A DNA stretch of 64,000 bases from Anaerolineales bacterium HSG25 (GTDB taxonomy: Bacteria; Chloroflexota; Anaerolineae; 4572-78; J111), in the NCBI GenBank assembly GCA_030377865.1, contig JAUCGA010000013.1:1-64000 (forward strand). Reading direction: 5' to 3'. Of the stretch, positions 26,804-36,923 are shown one piece after another. A program made the position numbers and the translations under genes. Position 1 is the first letter of the stretch, and each line of letters begins with the position of its first letter. Below the pieces are notes generated by a model that was not told where the DNA came from, did no database searches, and saw only the letters and a list, made by a program, of their open reading frames with translations.

Positions 26804-27658
26804 ATGTGTCTCAAAAACCAACATAAACGAACCATCCGTAAAATAAAAAATAGTGTCAAACGGCTGATGGATGCCACAAAATACCCATATCGACGTGTGA
26901 TCCATCCTCGCCGATTTCAGGCTTACTGTTTGGGTACTGCCAAATCGGGTACTCATTCCATTGCTGGACTGTTTGGTCAGCATTACCGTGTGGCTCATGA
27001 GCCAGAAGGAGAGTTTTTGGCCGAAACAGTGGTCTTAACCGAGGGACAAGTCAACTTTTATGCTCAACAGAAAATGATTTTGGCTCGTGATCAACGTTTA
27101 TGGCTCGAATTAGAATCGTCCATGTTGACTTACCATTATATGGAGATTTTGCTAAAAACATTTCCTCAAGCCAAATTTATTTTGACGATTCGTGATTGTT
27201 ATTCGTGGCTCGACTCGCTGATTAACCACCAGCTTGGGGAGTGGAGTTCTATCAGTTGGCAGATGTTGCGTGACGCGCATTACCGTCAGCCTGATGATGT
27301 TTACGCACCTGCCGAGCAGATTTTGCATGAGCATGGGCTGTATACCTTGGATGGTTACTTGTCATATTGGGCTACACACAACCAACACGTTTTAGACACA
27401 ATCCCCGCCGACCGTCTGTTAGTCATCCCCACCAAGCAGATTACGGCTTATCTTCCTCAGTTGGCCGATTTTTTATCTATTCCACCCACTACCTTAATTT
27501 CAGACAAATCTCATCTTTATAAAGCAAAAGAGAAATTTGGAATCTTGACTCAAATTGACCATAATTTTTTAGAGCAGAAAGTTAACCAGCATTGTCGTAC
27601 TCTGATGGATGCCTATTTTCCAGAGATGCGTAATCTTCATGAAACTATTAAGGAGTAA
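26804..27658 (+). CDS. Sulfotransferase 4
   Basis: A 284-residue sulfotransferase-family protein. The PAPS loop is AYCLGTAKSGTHSIAGLFG (near residues 40-58), with Lys-Ser-Gly-Thr at the phosphate-binding turn. The second cofactor motif is LTIRDCYSWLDSLINH near 127-142. A Lys/Arg-rich N-terminus (KRTIRKIKNSVKRLMD) precedes the fold and could bind a membrane surface. The ATG touches the right end of a repeat element, so the upstream leader is not native. A second in-frame ATG at 26867 would remove 21 residues and still leave the fold intact. The acceptor is unknown. Confidence 0.82.
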   Translation: MCLKNQHKRTIRKIKNSVKRLMDATKYPYRRVIHPRRFQAYCLGTAKSGTHSIAGLFGQHYRVAHEPEGEFLAETVVLTEGQVNFYAQQKMILARDQRLWLELESSMLTYHYMEILLKTFPQAKFILTIRDCYSWLDSLINHQLGEWSSISWQMLRDAHYRQPDDVYAPAEQILHEHGLYTLDGYLSYWATHNQHVLDTIPADRLLVIPTKQITAYLPQLADFLSIPPTTLISDKSHLYKAKEKFGILTQIDHNFLEQKVNQHCRTLMDAYFPEMRNLHETIKE

Positions 27659-27825
27659 GGTGTATTGGCTCAATTAGAGTTGTTCGGCAACAACTTATCA
27701 TCGCATAAAAACTCAAATTCGAGGTATGCGGAGTGCAAAAACTTCTTGCTTTTGCCGGAGACAAACATGCAAAAGCAAGAAGCTTTTGCACTCCTTTATT
27801 GCCGAACAGCTCAATTGTACACCAT
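27659..27825. repeat. Interspersed palindromic element, family D, copy 1
   Basis: The ends are related inverted sequences (GGTGTA outermost, then GAGTTGTTCGGCAA at the left against GAGCTGTTCGGCAA at the right). An inner hairpin has arms GAGTGCAAAA and TTTTGCACTC with CTTGCTTTTGC between. A second copy lies at 62073-62247. It separates sulfotransferase 4 from the methyltransferase. Confidence 0.75.
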
Positions 27826-27833
27826 AAATCATC

Positions 27834-28571
27834 ATGGATGGTATGGGTTTGCACGAACTACAGACCAATTGGCATAAATTTGGTCAAACGGATCCCTTAT
27901 GGGCGATTGTCTCTCGTCCTACAATGAAAGGTAACAAATGGAATGTTGATGAATTTTTAGCTACTGGGCAGGATGAAGTCAAAAAACTATTGGCCGATAT
28001 AGAACAGCTTAATTTACCATTACCAACCGGACAGGCTCTCGATTTTGGCTGTGGTATTGGCCGAGTTACCCAACCATTATGCGACCATTTTGATATTTGT
28101 CATGGTGTGGATATCGCTCCCTCAATGATTGAGATGGCGATTGCGTATAATCGTTATCGAGAGCGTTGTTTCTATTATATCAACGAGACTTCTGACCTAA
28201 GTATATTTGCCGATAATAGTATCAATTTTATCTTATCCTTAATAACGTTGCAGAATGTCGCCCCTCGTTATTCAGAAATATACCTAAAGGAGTTTCTGAG
28301 GATATTAGCTCCCGGTGGTCTTGTTGTTTTTCAAATTCCAAGTGAACCGAAACGGTTGCGGCAAAAAATCAAACAAAAATTACCCCAAACCATGCTAAAT
28401 CTATTTTATCGGCTAAAATATAAAGATAGGCCAGTGATGGAACTGCACGGTGTTCATCGAGATAAGGTGATTCAACTACTGGAGGCTCATCAGGGCAAGG
28501 TGCTGCATATTGTGGAAGACAAACGAGCTTTTGACGAGTGGACAAGTTTTCATTATTATATAACTAAATAA
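27834..28571 (+). CDS. Class I SAM-dependent methyltransferase
   Basis: A 245-residue methyltransferase. SAM-binding motif I LDFGCGIGRVTQPL lies near residues 65-78. Motif II follows as CHGVDIAPSMIEMA, and the motif-IV region is NFILSLITLQNVAPRY. The start HELQTNWHKFGQTDPLWAIV matches a family in which this first segment is conserved. It is the last plus-strand gene of the glycan locus; O-methylation of a sugar or a lipid head is the likely role. The ATG at 27834 follows the family D repeat. A later ATG at 27843 is possible. Confidence 0.82.
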   Translation: MDGMGLHELQTNWHKFGQTDPLWAIVSRPTMKGNKWNVDEFLATGQDEVKKLLADIEQLNLPLPTGQALDFGCGIGRVTQPLCDHFDICHGVDIAPSMIEMAIAYNRYRERCFYYINETSDLSIFADNSINFILSLITLQNVAPRYSEIYLKEFLRILAPGGLVVFQIPSEPKRLRQKIKQKLPQTMLNLFYRLKYKDRPVMELHGVHRDKVIQLLEAHQGKVLHIVEDKRAFDEWTSFHYYITK

Positions 28572-28711
28572 CATTAATTTTAGAATAGTTGACTAAAATG
28601 GATGGGATTTAGTTATAGATAACAGAACTGTTAGCTTTTAGGATAACTAGGAAAATAGTACTAGTACCAATGGGTTTCAAACATTATTATGATATAATAA
28701 AATAAATTTAG

Positions 28712-28727
28712 CGTGATTTACATCACA
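28712..28727 (+). promoter_or_regulatory. CRP/FNR-like palindrome upstream of giant adhesin gene
   Basis: CGTGATTTACATCACA closely fits the TGTGA-N6-TCACA palindrome used by CRP-family regulators; the exact half-sites are GTGAT and ATCAC. It lies 35 bp before the ATG at 28762. A TATAAT word is at 28693-28698, so the site may sit downstream of a promoter and repress it. The assignment is by sequence similarity only. Confidence 0.4.
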
Positions 28728-28761
28728 CATTTCCATGCATGTCATGAAAGGATGAGAGATT

Positions 28762-31700
28762 ATGATTAGAAAATCTATATCGCTTTTATTAATTTTTATC
28801 TGGGTAAGTTCCTTATTTATTAACCCCATGGTCGCAGTAGCCAGTAGTCCAACCGTGTGGTATGACACCGACGGAGACGGTCTACCTGACCATATCGAGA
28901 CGGATGGCTGGTATAACAATATGAAGATTGCGGGTGCAAAAAGCGGTGAACCCCAATATACAGTTAGTGACCTTTATTTCACTGACTTCAACAATCCCGA
29001 TAGTGATGGGGATGGTTTGACAGATGGTGAAGAACAACTTTATGGTACTAATCCTAGGGATATTGGTAGCCCTGGCCTTTATATTGAATATGAAACGAGG
29101 TATCAAACCCGTAAATATTTTCATCATTCTCAAATTAATGATGGTCCATCAGGGTATTTACGATGGCTAAAAGGTGGACATCGCCACCTCTTTGTGCCAG
29201 TTAACACATTTCAAGGTCAAGGTAATGGTAATGACGATGGTAATAATAATGAAGAATCGGACGATGTAGGATTTGTTGTCCGACGCGGAACAACCTTCCA
29301 TGTCAGTGGTGACGACTCAAGTGGTACTTTAACTATTGAACACTCCGGTTTAACAGACTTGGATATTGGTAGCCCTGGAAGTGCCTGCCAAAATGGTTGG
29401 GATGTCACTGTTCCGACAAATGCTAAGCTAGGTACATATACTGTTAAACTGTCAGGTAAATCCATCCCTGTTTATGTTATTTTTGAGCTACCTAGTACAA
29501 ACGGTAGTAACCAACCCACCCATTTTAGTAGTAGCACGGCAACTGATTATATAAATCAAGAGATTAGCGATGCGGATGTGGAGGCTCTTCTTTATAATGA
29601 AGACCCCACAGATGAACGAGACTCAACCGCAGTGTGGGTTATGACTCGGCAAGGATGGTATGAACATTCTTGTAATGACAATGACAGCCCTTGTAATAAT
29701 AACTATCTTCATGATGATCCGGATTATAATGCTGCTTCTGGGGTTAATAATGCAAAAACCAACTCTTATCATGTCTCACAAGGTTATGCCCAAAGTTACC
29801 AAACGGACCAATATAAGAAATATGTTTTCCGTGATTTGGTGATGGATTCTATCCAAGGACAGTCAAATTACCAAAATACCGTAAATGCATTAGCTAACAT
29901 GGTAAATATGGAAACAAGGGTTAATTATGAGGAAGTTCATAACAACGCTCAAATACCCTTAGTAGAGGAGTATGGACCCAACCATCCTTTAGAATATTCT
30001 GGCCGTATCGGAGGAGCTTGTCAAGACATAGCCGGTATCTTATCTGGGATGAGCCGGTCTGCGGGTATCTTGGCTCGACCGTATCTTACAGATTATAAAA
30101 CGAAAAGATACCGGGGTGATGAGTCACATGCTACCTCAATTTATGGAGATGAGAATAATAGACCTGGTTGGTATGACCATTCAGTTATGGTTTGGGACGA
30201 TCAAAAACAGAAATGGGCTACAACCAGAGGGTTTGGTGGTGGTGAAGAAATATTTGATGATACAAAACCCTACATCACTTCTGACGGAGGTGGAACGACA
30301 AGACATCTTGATTACAATAACACGTTCAGCCTATCATCTGGTGGTGGGACATACGGAGATAAAAACGGAGATGTTATTATCACCGTTAACTCGGGTTGGG
30401 ATTTTTGGGATCCAGATACAAGAAAGGGAATGGTAAATAGAGATTGGGCTGATAACTTTCTGGATAATGAATTTTACGTACAGCACTCTGATTATGGATA
30501 TGCCTATGATTATCGATGGGACAGTCGTTTTCCACAAACAATGAAACAAAAAAATCCGGCCATTGAGACAATGGTTTTACCGTTCTGGGGAAATGACGGC
30601 TGGGAACCACCCGATTGGAGTACCAACCGTGACGGAAGTGGCCCAACGGCTTATGGTTTACCGCAGGACGGTTATGATGCACAACAAAATCTACCGTTTG
30701 AGCCTATATCAAATAACTGTCCTCCCTATATGGACAGTTGCCCTTACTCCCATGTGAACGACGGTTTTAGAAGTAGAGAAAAAGAACCTGTTATAGACTG
30801 GGATGATATACCCCCCGATGACTCTAAGAGTAGAACTAAACCGCAACAACAGGAAGGTACAATTCCTAGGGTCTACGAGGTTGATGCAGGTGCAAAATTT
30901 AATGGTGAGTATCATCACTATGCTGTTGATGGCAACAATGATGGTTATGTAGATTCTCTTGTCCTTGAAGTTGGCTTGGATATTACTCAGCCGGGGAAAT
31001 ACAGTGCTTCGGCTCAACTTTTTGATGCTAATAACGAATGGATTGGTGAGGCAAATTGGAGTGGGCATGGCCCCACCGTCAAGTTACAGTTTAGTCATGT
31101 TACAAATAGAGTTGGCCCTTATGTATTAAAACGATTGTATCTGAGAGGAGAAAAACAAGGATTTATAGGTGGCCCAGATAGGCATGTTTTATCTACCTTG
31201 CCTGAATTAACCAATGGTGGGCCAATCAGTCTCCAACAAAAAAAGACTGCCAGATATGCTAGTTTAATCTCAAGTATAAATTATAGTGCTGTTCCTACTG
31301 ATACAGATGGTGATAGCCTGTTTGATAAACTGATAGTTGAAACCCAAGTTAATGTGAATGATGATGGCCAGTATCGTCTAGAAGGGTGGCTGGTTGATAA
31401 AAATGGTGACTTAGTCACTATTTCTGAAGATGCGTTTGTACCTTTAACTGCTTCCGAAACTCAAACCATAAGTTTGACCTTTGATGGACGAGCTATCAGC
31501 AATCATGGGGTTGATGGCCCTTATACTGTTGTGGCTTTGAAAGTTTTGCAGGATGGCAGTCCTTATAATGTCCAAGATGAAGTTGAAGAGACCGGCTGGA
31601 GTATGGACTATACGGCTGACCAGTTTGGCCCAAAAATCCTGTTCCGCAACGATATGGAATCGCTTCAAAGTAAGTGGATGCGGTCTTCTTGGCAACTGGT

Positions 31701-34700
31701 AACAAACGAATCGAACAGCCCCGCGACATCTGGCTACATCAGTAATCCAGAAGCCGAAAATCACTTACGCTGGCAAAATACAATTGATGCCTCCGATTAT
31801 GCTAAAATTGGGGTGCGCTTTAACTCCTGCACCGACACAGCCTCCGACATAGTCTCCACCCTCTCCACCTTCATTAAGAATGAGGGACAAGCTTGGGAAA
31901 CTGTCGATGCCTTCCAAAACGAAACAAAACCAAAACCTTGGGGACAAAGATTTATTGAGCTTGATGATACGTTTGACGAAACTAGTGCCATGAAAATTCA
32001 GTTTTCTGCTGAATCCAATGATGGCATAGAATGGTATGTTGATGATGTTCAGATTAGTGCTTGGCCGGCCATCAAGAATTCACAAGCGTTTTCGGTCTCG
32101 GGTTATGTCGAGACTGGACCGGTCGTTATGCGGGCCGATTTTGACTCGTTAGTTGATATAGACAACTTAACGGTAAGCTATACCTGGGAATTTAAGGATA
32201 ACAGTGGTCGTGACAAGGTGACAGTGGTTAATTCTAACGAGGTTACCCATACCTTTGTTGGTGAATTAGAAGTTTACCGGGTTAACGTGACGATTGAAAC
32301 GTTATACGACACCGCTAAAGTATCGTTTTTCGCCGGAAACGGAGTTCGGATTAATAGTACCGATTTTACTATTACTCCTTCAACACCCCAACTAAAGGGG
32401 ACTTCAACCACCTTTGAGGCCAGCTATAGTCCGGCGGATGCTACTGACGGCCCTTCACCAGAACTCATGGTTAAATATACATGGGACTTTGGCGACGACA
32501 GTGACCCAGAAACCACATCAAGTCCCACCCACACCCACACCTACACTGCTGGAGGCGATTATGTGGTTAAACTGACATCCAACGGACTTAACAGTGTCGA
32601 CCAAGAGAAAACCGTGTATATTAGGGAGGCTGTGGCTGAAGTGACTAGCATCACTCCAATCAACGCAGTGCATAACACACCGGTTAACTTCACCGCTCAA
32701 ATTTCACCAAGTACCGCCTCGGAGCCGATTAACTATCAGTGGAACTTTGGTGATGGCACCACCATCAACCCAACTATTGTGCATACCTTCACCAGTGTTG
32801 GCACCTTTGATGTCTCTGTTACCGCTGATAATGGGTATGATCCAGTCTCAAAATCGATCTCTGTATATATTGGTGGTAAGCCGTTGGATAATGCAGCCTT
32901 CACTTATGAAGCCGCTCCGACTACAGGCGAATATGCAGCTACCTTTGTGGGTAGTTATAACCCCACCGATGCTACCACCCCAGTCACCTATACTTGGGAC
33001 TTTGAGGGTACCGTCGTCAGTACTACTGTTCCTACCTATACCCACGACTTTAAGGCGGAGGGTGAACATTCGGTTAAAGTGACAATGGATAATGGCTATA
33101 GCACCGCGGTTGAATATAGCGAGGTTGTCACCACCCCGTTTGATAATGACGGGGATGGGCTAAATAATTCTTATGAGGTTACAATTGGCACTGACCCCAA
33201 TAACGCAGATACAGACGGTGATAATCTAAATGATTATGAAGAGTATTATGGCCTACTGTTTGATACTGTGGTTGACCCCGCTCACCCCAATACCGGAACG
33301 ATTATTCCCACCGATCCCAATAATCCCGACAGTGATGGAGACGGTTTGAATGATGGTGAAGAGATTTCCATCGGCACGCACCCTCGAGATTCAGACACGG
33401 ATGATGATGATATTATTGATGGGGATGAAGCTGGGTCATATAGTACTTCACCCATCCGGAGAGATACGGATGGGGATGGCTTGACCGATGGTCAGGAGTT
33501 GATTGCCGGAACCAATGGTTGGGCTGTTGATAGTGACCTGAATTCGGTTAATTTATCACAACCGGATGGAATTTTGGATCCGATTGAGGTCGGTCCTAAT
33601 ATCAACAGCCCTTATGATAGTGATGGGGATGGTCTGATTGATGCGATTGAGGTCGATTCGGACAATGATGGGATTCTTGATGCTGATGAATATGATGTTG
33701 ACGGAAGCGGCTCTGCCGATAACATGTGTACCAATAGTTCGGTTGATTCAGATGGCGATGGCATTGTTGACTGTCAGGACAACGACGCAGATGGTGATGG
33801 TTTAGACAACTATCGAGACACAGATTCTGATAATGACGGTTTTGTGGATGCCGAGGAAGCCGAAAACGACCTGAACTTTGATGGCGTGTTAGACCGCTTG
33901 CAACATGGCCCAGAACTGCCGGTTCTGTCGCTTAACTTTAGCTACTCACCGCCTGTACCGTTGGATAATCAAGATGTAACTTTTACTGCCACCGCCGGGC
34001 CTAATGATGCGAATCAACCGATTAGCTACCAATGGAATTTCGGTGATGGCGCGACCTTTGGCCCGACGAATGATCCAGCGGCCAGCCATGCTTTCGCCTC
34101 GAAAGATGACTACACGGTCGTCTTGGTCGCCACCAACGTTGTTAATAACAAAACTTACACCCGTGTGGTACAAAAGGTGGTTAATGTAGGCGGGAACGAA
34201 GTTACTGCTGTAAGTATCAGCGCGCCGAGCAAAGTATCAATCGGCACACCCTACCCCTTAACCGCAGTCGTTTCACCTGCCAGTGCCTCGCAACCGATTG
34301 AATATGTGTGGGTGATTGATGGGAAAACGTATACGACGACCAGCAGTGCCACCATCGATTATACCTTTACCTCAGAAAAGAATTATAACCTGCAAGTGAC
34401 AGCCAAAAACATCTTTGGCCCAGCCAAAGCAACTACGTTTGATGTTTTAGCCGGTTATCCGATAACAGATACTGAAGTAAGCTATGTGCCACCATTGTTG
34501 GGGAAAGACGATACCATCAACTTTACGATCAGTGTCACCCCGACCAACGCCACCAAGCCAATTACCACTACATGGCAGTTTGGTGACGATGTGATCATCA
34601 CCAAGACTAACAGCGTCTTAGACTATACCCACATCTTCACCCAACAGGGGGTTATCCCCATGACGGTGATTGTGGATAACGGATATGGCTTGGCGGTTTA

Positions 34701-36861
34701 TAGCGAAACGTTGATTGTCGGGTCGCCCCTCCGAGCCATTACAGTGACCCATGTTCCCACCGCACCAGTTCAAGGGCAAGAGATCAACTTTACCAGTATC
34801 GTCAGCCCCTCAACAATCACGGATGCGATGTATGTGTGGCACTTTAGTAACGAGGACGAGACCATCACCAGTACCAGCCTCATCACCAGTCGGGTCTATA
34901 CTCAGGTTGGAGTCTATACCGTCACCGTGACCGGATTGAACGACTATGGTTCGGTTGAGGGCAGTAAAGTCTTTACTGTCAGTGGTCAGCCAGTTGAAGG
35001 GGTGACGTTGGCTCAAAGCGCCATGACTATCTTAGACGGAGATCAGGTCATTTTGACCGCGACGGTTGTTCCGACCAATGCCGCCGGTCCCATCAGCTAT
35101 ATTTGGGATTTGGGCGACGGACAACCGATTCTGGCGATTGATGACCCAATCTTGATCCGTGAGTTTACGACACCGGGGACGACAACCGTTACCATTACTG
35201 CTACCAATGGTTTTGGTACGCCCGCCGTCACCCAAACGATTATCATCATTGAAGGACGAGCGATTGATAAGTTGACTCTCAGTTATGAACCGTCATTTGT
35301 CTTTGACGGTGATAGGGTTGACTTTGTGGCGATTGCCAACCCGTACAACGCCTCAAAACCGTTGACCTATACATGGAACTTTGGTGATGGAACCGATCCG
35401 GTTGTCACCACCACCAGCACCATCATGGACAAAACCTTTGCTGAATTTGGTACATACAATGTCGAGGTTACGGTCAGTAATGGTTATGGGTCGGATATAA
35501 AGGTCAGCAAAACTATCGTAGTAGAGTTTAATCCGGTTAAAAATGTTTCGTACCTCTATAAATACGCTGACTTGGAGAATGAGCGTCGTTTGGTCTTTAC
35601 TGGTACGCATAGTCCGCAAAGCGCCACCCTACCATTAACCTATACTTGGGACTTTTATCCAGTCGGGCATGTCGGTGATGAAGATAGTGTGTCAGTACCG
35701 TCATCGCAGACCAACATTACCCATGAGTTTGCTACCACCGGCACCTTTGAGGTGAAGTTGACAGTTCATAACTTTGGAAAATCACAAAGCTATACCCAAA
35801 CGGTACAGGTACCGCCCGATACCGATAGTGACGGGGCCAGCGATGTGCTAGAACTGAACGCGGGGACAAATCCGGAAAATCCCGATAGTGATGAGGATGG
35901 CGTGTTGGATGGGACGGAACTTATGTATGGCACCAAACCCTTGGTTGCCGACAGTGACGAAGATGGTATTGCTGATGCCACCGAGTTTGGCTCTGACCCG
36001 AATAATCCGCTTGATAGTGATGATGATGGCACGATTGATGCCCTTGATGACGATTCCGATGGGGACGGCATTTTGGACAGTGTGGAAGGGGTTAATGACA
36101 TCGACAAAGATGGTAAACCGAACTATCTTGATGACGACTCTGACGGGGACATCTTGCCCGACAAAATCGAAGTTGAAACCTATAAGACCGATCCGACCAA
36201 ACCAGATACCGACTTTGACGGTTTGAACGATGGGCAAGAGGTGCACATCGACACCAAGCCGTTAGAGGGTGATTCTGACGGGGATGGGATTGGTGACCTA
36301 ACTGAGGTTGGTGATTACACCAACCCAACCGATACCGACAAAGATGGCACGATTGATGCACTCGATACCGATTCGGATGATGATACCATCTTTGATAAGG
36401 ATGAGTATGACCCCGATCAAAGTTATTCTACCGAGGGTGATTTGTGTACAAATATTGTTTCTGACATTGATGAGGACGGAATCCCAGATTGTCAGGACAA
36501 TGATACCGATGGGGATGGCAAACTCAACTATCAAGACGACGATAGTGATGATGATACCATTCTTGACTCGGTTGAGCATCCCGGTAGTTCGAAAGGACGA
36601 ACTGCTACTCAAGAGCGAGTCTGCACCAACACCACCATCGACCAAGACCAAGACGGAGTGATTGATTGTCAGGATGATGATGTAGATGGTGACGGTTTGT
36701 CGAATCAACTCGATCTTGACTCTGACGGCGACACAGTTTCGGATAAAGATGAAGGAACAGGCGATAGTTCCGGTGACGGTCTGCCCGATTTCTTGAACAA
36801 TGAGGTCAATGGTACGGTCAAAGCCAATCCGAAAATCTACTTACCAGTTGTGATCAAGTAA
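28762..36861 (+). CDS. Giant secreted PKD/TSP3-repeat protein, transglutaminase-like
   Basis: A 2699-residue exported protein. A signal peptide covers about residues 1-28. A first calcium-binding DxDxDGxxD repeat cluster follows (about 30-100). A transglutaminase-like segment lies near 390-485, with GGACQDIAGILSGMSRSAG (Cys) and WYDHSVMVWDD (His); the third catalytic residue is not clear. PKD domains with the WxFGDG-type core run from about 1110 to 1455 and 1720 to 2350. Dense TSP3-like DSDGDGxxD repeats fill 1459-1715 and 2352-2680. The C-terminus ends KIYLPVVIK. The layout suggests a calcium-stabilised surface fibre or adhesin. Perfect PKD and TSP3 blocks repeat with changes, so the length may vary by recombination. 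A strong terminator follows. Confidence 0.85.
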   Translation: MIRKSISLLLIFIWVSSLFINPMVAVASSPTVWYDTDGDGLPDHIETDGWYNNMKIAGAKSGEPQYTVSDLYFTDFNNPDSDGDGLTDGEEQLYGTNPRDIGSPGLYIEYETRYQTRKYFHHSQINDGPSGYLRWLKGGHRHLFVPVNTFQGQGNGNDDGNNNEESDDVGFVVRRGTTFHVSGDDSSGTLTIEHSGLTDLDIGSPGSACQNGWDVTVPTNAKLGTYTVKLSGKSIPVYVIFELPSTNGSNQPTHFSSSTATDYINQEISDADVEALLYNEDPTDERDSTAVWVMTRQGWYEHSCNDNDSPCNNNYLHDDPDYNAASGVNNAKTNSYHVSQGYAQSYQTDQYKKYVFRDLVMDSIQGQSNYQNTVNALANMVNMETRVNYEEVHNNAQIPLVEEYGPNHPLEYSGRIGGACQDIAGILSGMSRSAGILARPYLTDYKTKRYRGDESHATSIYGDENNRPGWYDHSVMVWDDQKQKWATTRGFGGGEEIFDDTKPYITSDGGGTTRHLDYNNTFSLSSGGGTYGDKNGDVIITVNSGWDFWDPDTRKGMVNRDWADNFLDNEFYVQHSDYGYAYDYRWDSRFPQTMKQKNPAIETMVLPFWGNDGWEPPDWSTNRDGSGPTAYGLPQDGYDAQQNLPFEPISNNCPPYMDSCPYSHVNDGFRSREKEPVIDWDDIPPDDSKSRTKPQQQEGTIPRVYEVDAGAKFNGEYHHYAVDGNNDGYVDSLVLEVGLDITQPGKYSASAQLFDANNEWIGEANWSGHGPTVKLQFSHVTNRVGPYVLKRLYLRGEKQGFIGGPDRHVLSTLPELTNGGPISLQQKKTARYASLISSINYSAVPTDTDGDSLFDKLIVETQVNVNDDGQYRLEGWLVDKNGDLVTISEDAFVPLTASETQTISLTFDGRAISNHGVDGPYTVVALKVLQDGSPYNVQDEVEETGWSMDYTADQFGPKILFRNDMESLQSKWMRSSWQLVTNESNSPATSGYISNPEAENHLRWQNTIDASDYAKIGVRFNSCTDTASDIVSTLSTFIKNEGQAWETVDAFQNETKPKPWGQRFIELDDTFDETSAMKIQFSAESNDGIEWYVDDVQISAWPAIKNSQAFSVSGYVETGPVVMRADFDSLVDIDNLTVSYTWEFKDNSGRDKVTVVNSNEVTHTFVGELEVYRVNVTIETLYDTAKVSFFAGNGVRINSTDFTITPSTPQLKGTSTTFEASYSPADATDGPSPELMVKYTWDFGDDSDPETTSSPTHTHTYTAGGDYVVKLTSNGLNSVDQEKTVYIREAVAEVTSITPINAVHNTPVNFTAQISPSTASEPINYQWNFGDGTTINPTIVHTFTSVGTFDVSVTADNGYDPVSKSISVYIGGKPLDNAAFTYEAAPTTGEYAATFVGSYNPTDATTPVTYTWDFEGTVVSTTVPTYTHDFKAEGEHSVKVTMDNGYSTAVEYSEVVTTPFDNDGDGLNNSYEVTIGTDPNNADTDGDNLNDYEEYYGLLFDTVVDPAHPNTGTIIPTDPNNPDSDGDGLNDGEEISIGTHPRDSDTDDDDIIDGDEAGSYSTSPIRRDTDGDGLTDGQELIAGTNGWAVDSDLNSVNLSQPDGILDPIEVGPNINSPYDSDGDGLIDAIEVDSDNDGILDADEYDVDGSGSADNMCTNSSVDSDGDGIVDCQDNDADGDGLDNYRDTDSDNDGFVDAEEAENDLNFDGVLDRLQHGPELPVLSLNFSYSPPVPLDNQDVTFTATAGPNDANQPISYQWNFGDGATFGPTNDPAASHAFASKDDYTVVLVATNVVNNKTYTRVVQKVVNVGGNEVTAVSISAPSKVSIGTPYPLTAVVSPASASQPIEYVWVIDGKTYTTTSSATIDYTFTSEKNYNLQVTAKNIFGPAKATTFDVLAGYPITDTEVSYVPPLLGKDDTINFTISVTPTNATKPITTTWQFGDDVIITKTNSVLDYTHIFTQQGVIPMTVIVDNGYGLAVYSETLIVGSPLRAITVTHVPTAPVQGQEINFTSIVSPSTITDAMYVWHFSNEDETITSTSLITSRVYTQVGVYTVTVTGLNDYGSVEGSKVFTVSGQPVEGVTLAQSAMTILDGDQVILTATVVPTNAAGPISYIWDLGDGQPILAIDDPILIREFTTPGTTTVTITATNGFGTPAVTQTIIIIEGRAIDKLTLSYEPSFVFDGDRVDFVAIANPYNASKPLTYTWNFGDGTDPVVTTTSTIMDKTFAEFGTYNVEVTVSNGYGSDIKVSKTIVVEFNPVKNVSYLYKYADLENERRLVFTGTHSPQSATLPLTYTWDFYPVGHVGDEDSVSVPSSQTNITHEFATTGTFEVKLTVHNFGKSQSYTQTVQVPPDTDSDGASDVLELNAGTNPENPDSDEDGVLDGTELMYGTKPLVADSDEDGIADATEFGSDPNNPLDSDDDGTIDALDDDSDGDGILDSVEGVNDIDKDGKPNYLDDDSDGDILPDKIEVETYKTDPTKPDTDFDGLNDGQEVHIDTKPLEGDSDGDGIGDLTEVGDYTNPTDTDKDGTIDALDTDSDDDTIFDKDEYDPDQSYSTEGDLCTNIVSDIDEDGIPDCQDNDTDGDGKLNYQDDDSDDDTILDSVEHPGSSKGRTATQERVCTNTTIDQDQDGVIDCQDDDVDGDGLSNQLDLDSDGDTVSDKDEGTGDSSGDGLPDFLNNEVNGTVKANPKIYLPVVIK

Positions 36862-36880
36862 CCCAATAATATATAGATAA

Positions 36881-36923
36881 AAAAAGAGCCTAAAGATTTA
36901 TTAAATCTTTAGGCTCTTTTTTT
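36881..36923 (+). terminator. Rho-independent terminator of giant protein gene
   Basis: Perfect 20-bp arms (36881-36900 and 36902-36921) with a one-base loop, core AGAGCCTAAAGATTTA, followed by T residues. It starts 19 nt after the stop codon. The A-run on the other side would also let it stop transcription in the reverse direction. Confidence 0.9.

Noticed and set aside
33139-36800. Many open frames opposite the TSP3 and PKD coding region
   Set aside because: They are shadows caused by the GAT/GAC-rich repeats and encode only low-complexity peptides.
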